Origin: Hamiltosporidium tvaerminnensis
Taxonomy: Eukaryota; Microsporidia; Dubosqiidae
Length of the DNA: 64,000 nt
Direction of reading: 5' to 3'
Assembly (NCBI GenBank): GCA_022605425.2
Contig: CM061247.1
Location: 1,723,501-1,787,500 of the forward strand
The notes beneath the pieces were generated by a model. The model was given only the letters and a program-made list of their open reading frames with translations. It did not search any database and was not told the DNA's origin. Both the position numbers and the translations under genes were made by a program. Position 1 is the stretch's first letter, and the number at the start of each line of letters is the position of its first letter. This document shows, piece by piece, positions 44,441-55,569 of this stretch.

Positions 44441-44635
44441 ACCTCTCAGTATCGAAGATAAACAAATGGAAAACTTCAATTTGTTGCTTCAAATTAGTTG
44501 AAAGTCAGGATCATAGGGTTCGGCCAAAAGATACACTGGGGTTAATATTCCACCAAAACAGCAACAATGATTTCACATCAATTATACACCCTTTTTGCAT
44601 AAAAATTAGTTTTTAATGTTGTCATCCTCTCTCTA
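44441..44635 (-). repeat. R1b short repeat, copy b
   Basis: In reverse complement it has the R1-like head (AGAGAGAGGATGACAACATT) and the R1b tail with the hairpin CAAATTGAAG...CATTTG next to CTTCGATACTGAGAG. Diverged, no clear flanking duplication. Confidence 0.55.
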
Positions 44636-45399
44636 ACAAAAAAAAATATGTAACATAATTTATTGTTAATTAGATCAATTTGGCTGAGATTAATCCATAA
44701 TGACTTGTCGAAACCGTAGGCTAAATCTATACTATAAATCATCAAAAATTACTTCAGGTGCATATCTTTTAATTGTGATCTGGAATAATATTTTATAGTT
44801 CTTTTTACAGGATATTTTTTAGAAAAAGATAGGTAGGGCCGAAACAAAATTTTACTTGAGTAAATTTTTGAACATTTTGGAATAGCTTGGCTGGAAGACT
44901 TATATAGATTCCAGATTTTATGAATATTTTAATTTATAAATTTTGATACGATACATTCTTATTTTATTGAACATTTGATGGAACTTTTAATGTTTGATAA
45001 CAATCAATGATAAACATCCACTAAATACTTGTCAGTATTTTGATATAAAATCCAATGAGTTATTGGTTTTTCAGACTTTCTATACAAGCTAATGTGGTCC
45101 GCGGCATAAGATTTTAAAGATCTCTGATTTAACTTATAAAAAAAATATTTTCAAATAAATATCAAATTTTAAATTTCATTATGAATGATTGTTAAGTACG
45201 AAGATTTTTAGCAATTTTATTTTACAAAAAATCTAAAATTAAAAGCCTTTTATATAGCCCGCTCTTAATTTTCGAGACTATTTTCAATAAAAAAATACCA
45301 ATTATAAATTTATTTAAACTTTAACCTATCTAAACATGATAGAAGAATTACTTTTGAAACCAAGTTGTAAAAATTGTTTTTGCAAGAAATTTAGTGATA

Positions 45400-46600
45400 A
45401 AATTTAAATAACAAATTTTTAATCATTTAACTGTAATTTTCTTTTTGATCCTTTAAAATATCTGAATGATGATGAATCATGTGATATTTTAATCCGTTTG
45501 GATTTTTATAACTTTTATAACAACCTTTTACTTTACACGGATATGGTTTTTTGATTCCAAAATATGGTTTCTCATTTAATAAATTTAACTCTGGTATTTG
45601 AAAGTTGGAAAAATCGTAATTCAAAAGTTGAAAGTTCTCGTAATTATTTATAGAAGACTGATTTTCAGCTTCTATCTCCGTTTGATGGTATTTTTGAACG
45701 TGCATTACATACGTATCGAAATCAGTAAATATATTATTACAGCAAATAAAGTCTTTTAAAAAATTACTTTTGCATCTCTGCATGAATTCTGGATAAGTTT
45801 CTAATTGTCTTTCTTCTTTAAAATATACATTTTTTTCTATATTTAATAATAATTCTATCATTTCGATATTCTTTAGATCGATTTTGGTTCGATCTGCTCT
45901 TCTAAGTGCTTCTTTGGTTTTCCAGTACATTTTTCTTCTATTTTGAATATTCTCTTGATTGTTTTCAAGACATTCATTAATGTTATAAAGTTTCATGGTA
46001 TTTGCCTAATTTTCAGTTATAAAGAACATTCTCTAATAGGTAAATTATTCTTTGATTAAATGCGAAAGCCATTAGTTTTCCTTTTTTTGCTATTTAATGA
46101 TTGCTTTGATGTAATAAATTACTAAAAAAGTTTTTTTAATTTATCATTTGATCTTTTAAATATATCAGTCCTATATCATTTTGACATTTCTTTCAAATTA
46201 AAAATATTTTTTTAATATATTCAAATTAGATAAATTGTATTGTTTTTTTATTTCTTAGAATACTTCGTTTGATATATTCTTTTAATTTTCAATTTTATCG
46301 TTGAAATCCTTTAAAATTAAACCTTTAACCTAATTTTGATTATGTTATATAATTTTTTCTCATAATTGACTAAAAAATATTGAATCTAATACTTAAAATG
46401 TATTTAATCATGTTTGCATATTATTTCTTATTTTTATAAAGAAACTCCTCAATTTATAGCGTATAAATGAAAAATACAACAAAAAAAGTTATTAAATATT
46501 GGTTGTTTTTTATTCTGACTTTGGAAATTTATCTACAAGTATTAAAATTCGCCGACTCCATTTATTGTATTTAGGATATTTCTTTAATTCATGTAAATAA
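45400..46600. repeat. Segmental duplication, Sfp1-like block copy 1
   Basis: The zinc-finger gene and about 600 bp upstream of it recur in inverted orientation at 55,570-56,750. The upstream match runs out to AATTCGCCGACTCCATTTAT at about 46,550-46,570. Downstream, similarity stops about 25 bp past the gene. Its mirror axis differs from that of the J/RING block, so this is a separate event or a later rearrangement. Confidence 0.8.
45427..45996 (-). CDS. Sfp1-like C2H2 zinc-finger transcription factor, copy 1
   Basis: A 189-residue protein with two zinc fingers in the arrangement of fungal Sfp1-type factors. Finger 1 is the atypical form DFICCNNIFTDFDTYVMHV followed by QKYH (C85, C86, H99, H104), like the I-C-C-G...H-D-L-x-x-H finger of that family. 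Finger 2 is CKVKGCYKSYKNPNGLKYH followed by MIHHH (C154, C159, H172, H176/177), close to the C-x4-C-x2-Y-K-N-x-N-G-L-K-Y-H signature of Sfp1. Yeast Sfp1 drives ribosome-synthesis genes in response to nutrients. The N-terminal 80 residues are charged and helical. It differs from copy 2 at four residues. No CCC motif is present, but the ATG and upstream region are conserved in both copies. Confidence 0.82.
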   Translation of the reverse strand: MKLYNINECLENNQENIQNRRKMYWKTKEALRRADRTKIDLKNIEMIELLLNIEKNVYFKEERQLETYPEFMQRCKSNFLKDFICCNNIFTDFDTYVMHVQKYHQTEIEAENQSSINNYENFQLLNYDFSNFQIPELNLLNEKPYFGIKKPYPCKVKGCYKSYKNPNGLKYHMIHHHSDILKDQKENYS

Positions 46601-47730
46601 ATATTCGATGACGTAAGGTTTTGCAAAAATATTATTTGTATCTTAAACGGAAGAAAATTGATTAATGCCTATTTTTTGATGTTTACTGCTTTATTGATTC
46701 TCCTTTTGTTGTTTTTATTTTTCTATTTTTCTGATTTGACTATTTTTTTATATTTACATAGTCATGATTTTCTATTTTCTTCCATTCACAATATTAGGAT
46801 TGATAATTTTTGTGTTTATTTTAAAAATATCTTCCGGGCTTGAATAATATCTCTAAAGTAATATTAGGTTTCATTTATCTTCCTCTTTCTGTGGTAATCT
46901 AGATACTCTTCCCACATAATCAATATACTTTATCTTGACTATATATTATTTATTTGATTGGTAAATGATTTCTATTGTGACAACCAATTCAAACCAATTC
47001 TTAGTTCGATTCAAACTTCAGGCGCAATTTTATATTGTTTGAAGTATATTAAAATTATTGAAATTTATAAAAAATCGATTAGGGAGTTATTTCAATACTC
47101 AATTTTAAAATTAGGGTTACGTTTCTAATATATTTACTCCGTACGTTTCCATTTAAACATGATAAAGCGACGGCATATAAATTAAACATTAAAGAGACTT
47201 ATTCTAACCGAATATTTTTTAAAAAAATAATCCGAGTTTATTATTCTTAATTCAGATATATTGTTTTTATTCTTAGCTTAATTTTTAATTTTATTTCGTT
47301 AAGATTATTTTGCGGAGATTCTTAAACAGAGCGATGGGCTTCTAATTAGCTTTGTACAATTCATTGGTTTATATTTAGTTGAAGAAGTAGTAGATGCATA
47401 TTGCACAAAAATAATTTCTCAATCTCCTATAGTCATATTTGAGCATTTTTTAAAATAAATTCGCCAAATGACCACCATTTATCAAGATGTTGAAGATAAT
47501 GTTATTTACAAAAATAAATTTGTTTCTAGATGTAATAAAAATCAGGTTCGTCGCGCAATTAAATCTTGGTTTTTTAGTATCTGGGATAATCACTTACACC
47601 ATTACCCTCGTTTTTTTAGTTATATTCGCATTCCTAGATATTTTTTCTTTATATATTATTCATGAGTGAAATCTGTTGAACTTCTATCTATTTTTTTTTG
47701 CTTTTGATTATATCTTTTTTTAACAAAATC
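46601..47730. other. Intergenic with possible small membrane-protein remnants
   Basis: A hydrophobic frame at 46,658-46,843 is of unclear value. At 47,468 an ATG opens a polar 35-codon stretch (MTTIYQDVEDNVIYKNKFVS). The overlapping frame from 47,487 then continues as a membrane segment (LGFLVSGIITYTITLVFLVI). One frameshift would join them into a tail-anchored protein of about 67 residues. I cannot tell whether this is a broken gene. Confidence 0.3.
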
Positions 47731-48545
47731 GTTGGGTGTGCAAAACGGGTGTGAGATCATTTTTTGATTTAAAAACTGCAAATTTTCTAATTGAAATTTC
47801 TCTATTTCTACTCAGACAGCCAGAGGAGCAGCAGACCTTCCCATTTTGCCACTCAAAATCGCACAGGTCTGTCCCGGGTTCTGATATAGGTGGATAAACA
47901 TGTCACCTACATTATATGTGTTATTCCAGATATATTAAGTTACCAAATATTCTGCTTTAAATTTTAGTTAATTTTTTGATCTACGAAATGGCGAAAGATC
48001 TTCTATAAATTTATTTTGTAGTTTTTTTATATGTAACTACATCGCAGACTGCAGTTGAAAGTGTAAATAATTTATGTAAAAACATGGAAAGAAAGCCTTA
48101 CTCACAGAATCAAAAGACTTGGTACCTGGTAAATACAAAAACAAACCATCTAAACCGGAAAAGCTAAGTAGCAGGTTGTACTAATTGGTATGACTTCGAG
48201 CTTCTAGGTAAACCCTATGTAAGTCGCTGAGATATATTTTATATAGAAGCTTATTGAGTTCGGAAAGTGTAAAGTAAGAGTGATTAATGCATAATCTTGG
48301 GGAGCCTAGGGTAGGTTTCAACCTATGATTACTCCAAGCTACAGACACTAACAAGCACGGGGAAACCGTCTCGCTTAATAATTAGATTCTATTCACCTTA
48401 TAGATGAAAGGCATTGGGAAATAGGTATGGTGAGGGTACCTTTGGAGTATTTAGGGACAGTTATTATATTTTAAGCTAAAACCGCGGTAAAGTCATTAAA
48501 AAAATGTAACACGTGCCACTGTTTTTAAAAGATAAATATTTTTTT
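47731..48545 (+). repeat. R1 interspersed repeat, copy f, split by a retroposon
   Basis: R1 sequence begins at GGTGTGCAAAACGGGTGTG, is interrupted at 47,769-47,970, and resumes at CTACGAAATGGCGAAAGATC to the end near 48,545. The head before GGTGTG is lost. The copy is diverged. Confidence 0.7.
47769..47970 (+). mobile_element. SINE-like retroposon, family 3 (single copy)
   Basis: A 202-bp insertion in R1 copy f with a perfect 10-bp direct repeat ATTTTTTGAT on both sides (47,759-47,768 and 47,971-47,980). The inside has an A-box-like CAGCCAGAGGAGC and a T-arm-like GTCCCGGGTTCTGAT, with a CAGACC...GGTCTG stem between. A tRNA origin is possible, though the spacing is longer than in a standard tRNA. 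No second copy was noticed in this window. Confidence 0.55.
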
Positions 48546-50089
48546 AAAAAAATCAATTTCTTTATATTGCTAATCTATTATTAAATCTAGCTAATAATTC
48601 ATTGGTTTTTTGCTGTTATCTCAGACTTCAAAACACCTAGTTCATAAATTTTTTAATAGGTGAGATTTTTTTTAGTTAAAATTATATTCAATCCATTTTA
48701 TAACAATATTCTGAAACATCCATTTGATAATGTATAAAACTAAAAATTTAGCCAATGCAAATTTACTAAGCAAAGTTTTTTTTATAGCTCGTTCTATCTT
48801 TTCGTATGTTTATTAAATATCTATTACATTAATAAGTTAATAAATACAGCAAAAAATATTATTAATTATGATTTTAGTTGAATGACTCTTAGAAAATTGA
48901 TATTACTTTCGATTTTTATTGAACGTAATTTTCATGGAAATATATATTTTGAGAAAGCCTAAAATCTTTAGTATTTCTATAAAAAGGTTTTATAAAGACT
49001 TGAAAGTCTTACAATTGCCATTGTTTTCAATTATGACAAATAGATCGGCAGATGTATTATAATTCCGTTATTTTTAAATACGGTTGGGATTTTAATATAT
49101 CATTCTGAACGAGTAGATTGTCTTTCATTCAAACCTTATTCTTAAACAGAATAGGGAGTGTATAATTAATAATCAAACGCCCCTCTTCAAATTTTAAGTT
49201 TTTAAACCTGGGAACCAGAATAGGAAATAATGACACAGAATTTTTATTGTAATATACGAAAACGTTTTTTAATATCAAAAGATTTTTTAAGTTCATAAAT
49301 TGTTAGCAGTTTACTTAAATAATGTTTCATTCTAAAACTCCCCCCTATATTATGGTCGACTAAAAGTAAAATCAAGCAGATCCTCACAACTGCTGAAGCA
49401 TATGAGTAAGAAAAATAAATATTTATACTTTTTTTTAGAGGAAAAATGAAGAATTTTAACAGGAAAAAAACATTTTAAAGTGAAAAGTTATGAACAGGAT
49501 TAAATAATGAAAAGAAAGAAAAATTTAAAAAAAATGTAAACTTGAAAAAATTAAATTACGAAAAAGTAAAAAAAAATGTACATCAAATAAAATTAAATTA
49601 TTTTCTCTTTTTATATCATTATTCTGGTGTTTTTAAATCACCTTTAAAAATGATATGTTGTTTATATTTGAATTTTAAAGTTGTGAATTTTAAAAAGGTA
49701 AAAAACAAGACCTGTACTAGTAAAATAAACTTTAATTAAAAGGCTTTAACGATATTTATATCCTTTATGCCTTTGCATCTATGTTCATACATCAATATAT
49801 GAAATATAATTAGGGTTGAACTCTAAAGAAAGATGGGGAGGAACACACATAATATAATATAATAACAATTAAAAATCAAGTAATTTTTTAGTAAAAAAAT
49901 ATACCTAAAACGTGCGTAACGAATAAGATATAAATTTCAAAAATAAATCATTTTAAATACACATATTTGTTAAAGCCAGAGCAAATAATGGAATCTTCTC
50001 ACTGCCTTTTCTATATTTTAAAAAAGAGGAAAATAAAATATGAAGTATATGCAACAAAGAGCTTTATAAAAAGTAACATTTGTTAATTT
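48546..50089. other. Intergenic, no gene seen
   Basis: AT-rich. The 65-codon Lys-rich frame at 49,542-49,739 is a product of A-rich sequence. Confidence 0.45.
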
Positions 50090-50720
50090 GTTTTCATGGA
50101 ATAAACGCAGTTTTGGTTAGAATACACAAATCCACTTCTGTTACATCAACGGGGTCACCTAAGATATCTACATCTCGAAGCTTTTCATCCAAAAGATGTG
50201 TACGCATATTTAACGGTGAGACAGTTGTCGTTGCGTGAACGCATATAGGTATCTTAAGCACCCATACAAAAAGCTGTTTTTCCACTGAATACACTTTATG
50301 AACCAAATAAACATTTAGCCAAGATTTATCTCTGCAGCATATATGTAATTCATCATGACCTTGGAATGTAATAGAAACATTTACAACCTGCTACTTAGCA
50401 TTACTGGATTGGATGCGTATGATTTTCTGCATATCACAGGCGCTAGCCTTCATACCCGATTAGGCAAAGCCCAGTTTCCATACTTTTACAGAGAAATTTA
50501 CTTAAAACTTAAGCTGAAGTTTTCAATCTAGTTAATAAAAAACAATCACCTATTTGTTATACAAATCTTTTTAATGAGACCTTATTCTTTTTGTACCAAT
50601 TCACAAAGAAGCAAACGAAAATGTAATGTGCTTTTTATCTAACTCTAAATCAAAAAAAATTACACAATTCTTAATCATTCCGAACCCATAGTTTTTTATG
50701 TGTTTATGATCCCTCTACGA
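50090..50720 (-). repeat. R1 interspersed repeat, copy g (old)
   Basis: In reverse complement the R1 order is visible: TAAAAGTATGGAAACTGGG, GCGCCTGTGATATG, CAGTAATGCTAAGTAGCAGG and AACTGCGTTTATTCC. The 70-codon frame at 50,094-50,306 lies inside it and is not a gene. Its position relative to RING gene 2 mirrors that of copy e relative to RING gene 1, so both may derive from one insertion before the duplication. Confidence 0.6.
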
Positions 50721-51223
50721 ATCATCTTCAGAATATTTTTATAATTTAACTTTCATTCTTAATGATCAGATAATTCTATTTTACCAAGTGGAATATTTTT
50801 TAAGATATTGCAATAATTTTTAATTGTATGGGATTCTATTACTATTGACTTCGCATTCTAAATTGTCACTATTATTCTTATTACAAAATTCGACTATAAT
50901 GCTATTCCATTGATTAAAATTCTATAATTTTATGTTTATAGCCATACTACCAATTAAAAGATGTAATGTGTAACATAGTTTCAAATTCGATTTGATGGAG
51001 CAATCTTTTAGAAATTTGATTTGTTAGTTTTTCTCCATTTTTTATAGAGTAAAAAGTTTTTAATTGATTCTTTTTTTAAAGAAACATTTTAATTTTGAAT
51101 TACTCATTTGAGTAGTCTTGCTATCATAAAATGACCAATCAGGAGTTGATAATAATATCTAATCATTCGATGGATATTATTGGTTATTAAAATTACCAAT
51201 ATTTTTTATTTAAGTAAAAAAAG

Positions 51224-51997
51224 ATGAGTCTTCCAGATATGAACGAAAATATAATTTACGAAACAGATGAAAGTAATGAAATGTCTAAGAAACAGCCGGG
51301 TGAAAAAATATTTCTAAAAACCAAATTTGAAAGTGATGTAAAATGTAAAATATGCTATTTATATCGAAATCCAATAGATTCTACATGTGATCTTATATCA
51401 CCATGTGGATGTAAAGGATCTATAAAATATGTTCATAAAACATGTTTAAAATTGTGGCGATTCAAAGGAAAAAATCTTCGCGAAATAAAAAAATGTGAGC
51501 AGTGTTTTTGTGAATATAAAATTGATGAAGATTTAATACCGCATCAATATTTGATTCGATTGACATCTATATTTGCAATGACTGTTATATTTCTTTCATC
51601 GAACTTTATAATTAATTCGTTTGGAGATGCCATAGCACTTATATCTGACGAGTCTAATAATTTGGAGCAAGAAATGATATATTGTATTTTTAAACCAAAA
51701 CCACAAAAAATACCCAACTTTTTTCAAAATTTTCGATTTTTAAATGATAAAGAAAATTTTAAAATAGGATATTTAGCTTCAACTGTGATTGCAATCATGT
51801 TTTACCAAATCGTTTTTAGATTTAAATTTTTCCCCGTTTTTAATTATATTTTTACAATTTGGAGAATTTTTCATTTCGATTTCACAATCGATTACTTTAT
51901 TTTATATATCATGAGTTTTTATTACACCAAAATGATGTACAATGATATATATGAGCAAACAGATTATATATTTGTGTTTTTATTAAATTATAGATAG
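51224..51997 (+). CDS. RING-CH membrane E3 ubiquitin ligase, copy 2
   Basis: A 257-residue paralogue of the 38,800-39,579 gene with all eight zinc ligands kept. Residues from VKCKICYLYRNPID through the finger to EYKID are identical to copy 1, and the last 70 residues differ at only a couple of sites. The first 25 residues (MSLPDMNENIIYETDES) and a lumenal or cytosolic loop after the first membrane segment (GDAIALISDESNN) are strongly changed. This mosaic suggests either gene conversion over the finger and C-terminus or relaxed selection on the loops. Both copies look intact. It converges on J-like gene 2. Confidence 0.85.
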   Translation: MSLPDMNENIIYETDESNEMSKKQPGEKIFLKTKFESDVKCKICYLYRNPIDSTCDLISPCGCKGSIKYVHKTCLKLWRFKGKNLREIKKCEQCFCEYKIDEDLIPHQYLIRLTSIFAMTVIFLSSNFIINSFGDAIALISDESNNLEQEMIYCIFKPKPQKIPNFFQNFRFLNDKENFKIGYLASTVIAIMFYQIVFRFKFFPVFNYIFTIWRIFHFDFTIDYFILYIMSFYYTKMMYNDIYEQTDYIFVFLLNYR

Positions 51998-52068
51998 AGT
52001 AAAGGAAATAAATATTTTTAAAATGGCGAATTGAAGTTTTTTTGCAAATTTTTTTTAAAGAATATTTT

Positions 52069-52614
52069 TTATTTTTTAAGAAGGTTTCTGATTTTATTAT
52101 AAGATTTCAATAAATATAGATCTGCAAAATCTGGTTTATTCGAAATTCGCTCTATTCTTTTTTCCTTCTTTGTTAATTTTCTGTTACTTTTCATGTTTTC
52201 TTTCAGAATCAGAATAAAAAAATCTAAAATTATTAGAAATATAATTCCCATTATAATACCAGAGATCATAGTAAATCTTTTCGATTCCTTGATTGGTTTA
52301 CTAAATATAGCATTGTTGAGAATTCCATCATAAAAAATTCTTTTGGTTTTTATAATGTTATATCCTTCTGTTAAAATATGATCAGATTCAAATTTAGACA
52401 TTTTCAACTTCGGAAACGGGTTTTCATTCTTCATCATTTTTGCGTATCTTTTTCTTATTGAACGAAAAGATGCGTTTTCAGAAACACCAAACATTTCATA
52501 AAAAGTTTTGAAATTTGTTTTGTTCTGTAATCTTTCTATACTTTTCAAAACAAATCCATAATTATCCTCCAAACAGTAGGTTGTAGAAGATATAAAATAG
52601 AGAAAATATAACAT
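52069..52614 (-). CDS. Membrane protein with degenerate J domain, copy 2
   Basis: A 181-residue paralogue of 38,181-38,726, starting MLYFLYFISSTTYC after the conserved CCC motif. About a dozen substitutions separate the copies. The HPD site is again missing (MKNENPFPK), so its loss came before the duplication. Signal peptide, J-like fold, membrane segment and basic tail are all kept. The N-terminal extension up to 52,671 is unlike that of copy 1 and is not coding. The stop is 71 bp from that of RING gene 2. Confidence 0.72.
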   Translation of the reverse strand: MLYFLYFISSTTYCLEDNYGFVLKSIERLQNKTNFKTFYEMFGVSENASFRSIRKRYAKMMKNENPFPKLKMSKFESDHILTEGYNIIKTKRIFYDGILNNAIFSKPIKESKRFTMISGIIMGIIFLIILDFFILILKENMKSNRKLTKKEKRIERISNKPDFADLYLLKSYNKIRNLLKK

Positions 52615-52622
52615 AATTTTAT

Positions 52623-52625
52623 GGG
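52623..52625 (-). promoter_or_regulatory. CCC start-proximal motif of J-like gene 2
   Basis: The minus strand reads ATTACCCATAAAATTATG, identical to copy 1, while sequence just upstream differs. Confidence 0.55.
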
Positions 52626-52950
52626 TAATAAATTTATTTCCATTATAATAGATTTCATAATTTAAACGCAAGTATTAAACGCCAAATAAAATAATAAAAA
52701 TCAAGGGGTAAAGTGAATATATATGAGCGAGTTATGAATCTTCAGAAACGACGAAGTCGATTTATCTAAAAATGTTTGTTTGGTTTGTGAAGTAATAAAC
52801 AAATAATACTGTCTCGATTATGAATGACTCCTATGTTTCGTTCATAAAACTTTACAATCCATAATAGTGTGTAAAAGTTGAATCTAAAAAATTTAAGACA
52901 TTTGATGAAGCAAAAAAATATATTCAGAATAATTTAAACATTTTTTTATA

Positions 52951-53751
52951 TTATAGTTCATCACAATTAAACCAGCGGCGATAAATATGTTTATAATTTC
53001 TGATTTATATTTTAAAAATTAAGATCTAATGTAATATATCTAAAGGAATTTCTTTTTGAGCTTTTTTTTACTAATATTTAAAAATTTTCTGCAGAATTAT
53101 GTTGTATTCATAACTCGTTATATCATTACTAACAAAAAAAATAAAGGTAAAATGAGCCATGCGACTCAATTAGCAAGGATAAAATTATAGAGCTCGATTT
53201 TTTCCCCTTAAATCAAAAATTAGCGGAGAAACATATCTAAAAGGCCAAAAATTATTTCAAATTTTTACTGCCTTATAAAAACTTAGCATTACTTGAAATT
53301 ACTCGACTAGTTTGAAGTAAAGTGTAAATTTAATGCAGTTACGGAGTTGAATCGAACAAAGTATCATTTTAAAATGATAGCATATGCTGATGTTTATTAT
53401 AATAAAATCGAGATTTTTCTTTCTTTCTAAGCTTTGAGAAACAACATACAAAAAAGACGAGATTATAAATTTCTGAGACTGGTATTTTGAGTTTCGAGCA
53501 GCTTATTGGTGATGAATTTTCGCATTAAATTGAACAAAAAAGAGCATATTTTGGAAAAAAAATATCTTACAGAAGTATAAAATATAGAATCGATAATGAT
53601 TAAAAGAGTGTAATCTCTCTTATTTATATTTTCTTTTATTTTTTACGTTTTATTATTTCTCCATCATTTTAAAAAAAGATTATTATAATGTTAATTAGAT
53701 GAGAAATAAATTAAAATAATACCAGGAATTCTTATTATTGTTTTTCATTCT
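52951..53751. other. Intergenic, no gene seen
   Basis: AT-rich. A short palindrome TATCATTTTAAAATGATA at 53,364-53,381 is the only structure seen. Confidence 0.45.
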
Positions 53752-54470
53752 GTCGAGGGAATATAACCACATAAAAAAATTTCTGCTTGTAATGAATACG
53801 TGAAACGGGTGTGAGGATCATTGTTTAGATTTTTGGTGGGAATAAAACCAAACTACCTCTTCGGTTGTTCCATGGAAGGTATGATGAAGAGGAGAGGTCA
53901 AAGAAACAGCGAAACTTTTTCTATAAATTTATTTGTAGTTTTTTATGTAACTAAATTGTAGACACACCATGAACATGTAGGTAATTGCCATGTAAAAGCA
54001 TGGAAACCTAGCCTTGCTCACTCGGGTTAGAAGACTTAGCGCCTGGGAGATATAAAAATAAAAACAATTTAAAGCTGGGAGAGCTAAGTAACAGGTTATA
54101 CCTGTTGGTATGACATTGCACTGTCTAGGTGGACCCAATGTAAGTCTGAAATATATCTTAGCTAGAAGTTTCTTGGGTTCAGAAAGTTTAGAGTAAGTGG
54201 GAATGCTGCATAGTCTTGGGAGGGCAGGGAGGTCTTCGGCCTTCGATCACACTCTATGCAACGGACATTAACGAACTCCGGGCAACAGCCTCGCCTAGTA
54301 ATTAGGTTCTACACACCTGGTATATGAAAGGCTTTCGGACGTAGGTATCGCGGGGTTTACCGATGGAGTGTTGGTGTAACAGTCATTTATTTTAAACCCA
54401 GAACTGCGTTAATGTCATGCGAAAAATATAACTCTAACCACTGTTTTTAAAAAAGGTATATTTTTTAACT
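53752..54470 (+). repeat. R1 interspersed repeat, copy h
   Basis: A nearly full-length R1. AGGTAATTGCCATGTAAAAG, TTGCTCACTCGGGTTAGAAG and GACATTAACGAACTCCGGGC match the young copies. Scattered indels (for example GGGAGGGCAGGGAGG) break the internal frame. Confidence 0.82.
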
Positions 54471-54706
54471 AAAAGCCATAATTATTTTTTTTAAAATAGA
54501 AAATATTGTCAAAAGCTTGATAATTTTGAAATAAAGAGCATAAAATAGATTCGATTACTGTTATTTCACTTTTGAATCTCCGTCTTACTATCTAAACATA
54601 AATTTCTTGATTATTTTGTATAGCTATTTTATCAACTTTTTAGCAAATTTTAAGAAGCTAAGAGAGAAGCTATAACTATGTACTTACATATTCCTGTCCA
54701 CTTTTA

Positions 54707-54895
54707 CCTGTCGGTGTCGAGGATGAACAAATGAAAATTTCTATTTGTTTTTTAAATTGCTATACCCGAGTATTATAAGTAATCGACCGATAGTCCAGCG
54801 TGGTTAGTATCCTATCAAAATTTAAACAATAATTTTCAAACATTATAGACAATCATTGCCAAACAGATAGTTTTAAATGTCGTTATACTCCTTTG
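54707..54895 (-). repeat. R1b short repeat, copy c
   Basis: A 189-bp copy flanked by 7-bp direct repeats ACTTTTA (54,700-54,706 and 54,896-54,902). In element orientation the tail holds AACAAATAGAAATTTTCATTT-type pairing and ends CCTCGACACCGACAGG. Confidence 0.55.
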
Positions 54896-54902
54896 ACTTT
54901 TA

Positions 54903-55569
54903 ACTATGTAAATAGCCTTAATTTATCTCGATTGTAATATTTTCGATGCTTCTTTTAACTAAAAAGCCACAAATTACTCCGTAGTGACTATGCACACGAC
55001 AATTAATGCTTTTTTTGCCTTTCTGTGTGTATTTTATTTCTATATTTAATTATAGATGTATAAACAATTATTGTTGAATTTTTAAAGTAATTTTGTACCT
55101 GCTAAATTAAAAGTTTTGAATAAACAAAACTACTAACCTTTATAAGTATTAATTATCACAACATGATATCTCTAAAAGATCCTCTAAATTAATTGATCCC
55201 TGCAAAATGTAGACAGAATGGAATGAAAACAGATCGTAAAGTTAAATTAGCAAATAGGAAATAATGAGATAAAGCTGCTTAAAAATTAAATACCAATAAA
55301 AAAGGGTTGAAAATTTATGGTTATCAAAAATATCTTTAAATTATTGTAAAACCCTCAGATGTTGCTAAAGACAGGTTTGAAAGACTTAAAATACATTAGT
55401 AAGCAAGTTAGATAAAGCCTTAAAAGCCGGTTTTAACGATTTAGAACTCATGGGCTAGATAACTAAGCTTAAGATGACAAAACTATTTTCTTTTTATTTT
55501 TCTTCTCTTGAATGTAAAATTATGCACGTTTCTTTTAGCAAAAACACCAGTTTTCACAGCAGTAAATTA
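54903..55569. other. Intergenic with a fragment of the J-upstream repeat
   Basis: No gene is seen. At about 54,990-55,080 the reverse complement shares ACAATAATTG, ATAGAAATAAAAT and AGGCAAAAAAAGCATTA with the outer J-flank at 37,650-37,720, so a fourth scrap of that duplication may be present. Confidence 0.4.

Larger units (their letters stand above)
51120..52950. repeat. Segmental duplication, J/RING block copy 2 (inverted)
   Basis: An inverted copy of 37,600-39,680. On the RING side, similarity starts about 100 bp before the ATG (ATTACCAATATTTTTTATTT). On the J side it reaches at least to CACACTATTATGGATTG near 52,860-52,880. Confidence 0.8.

Noticed and set aside
53341-53400. tRNA on the minus strand near GTTCGATTCAAC
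   Set aside because: The B-box-like bases are present, but no matching acceptor stem or D arm can be formed. Only a short palindrome remains.
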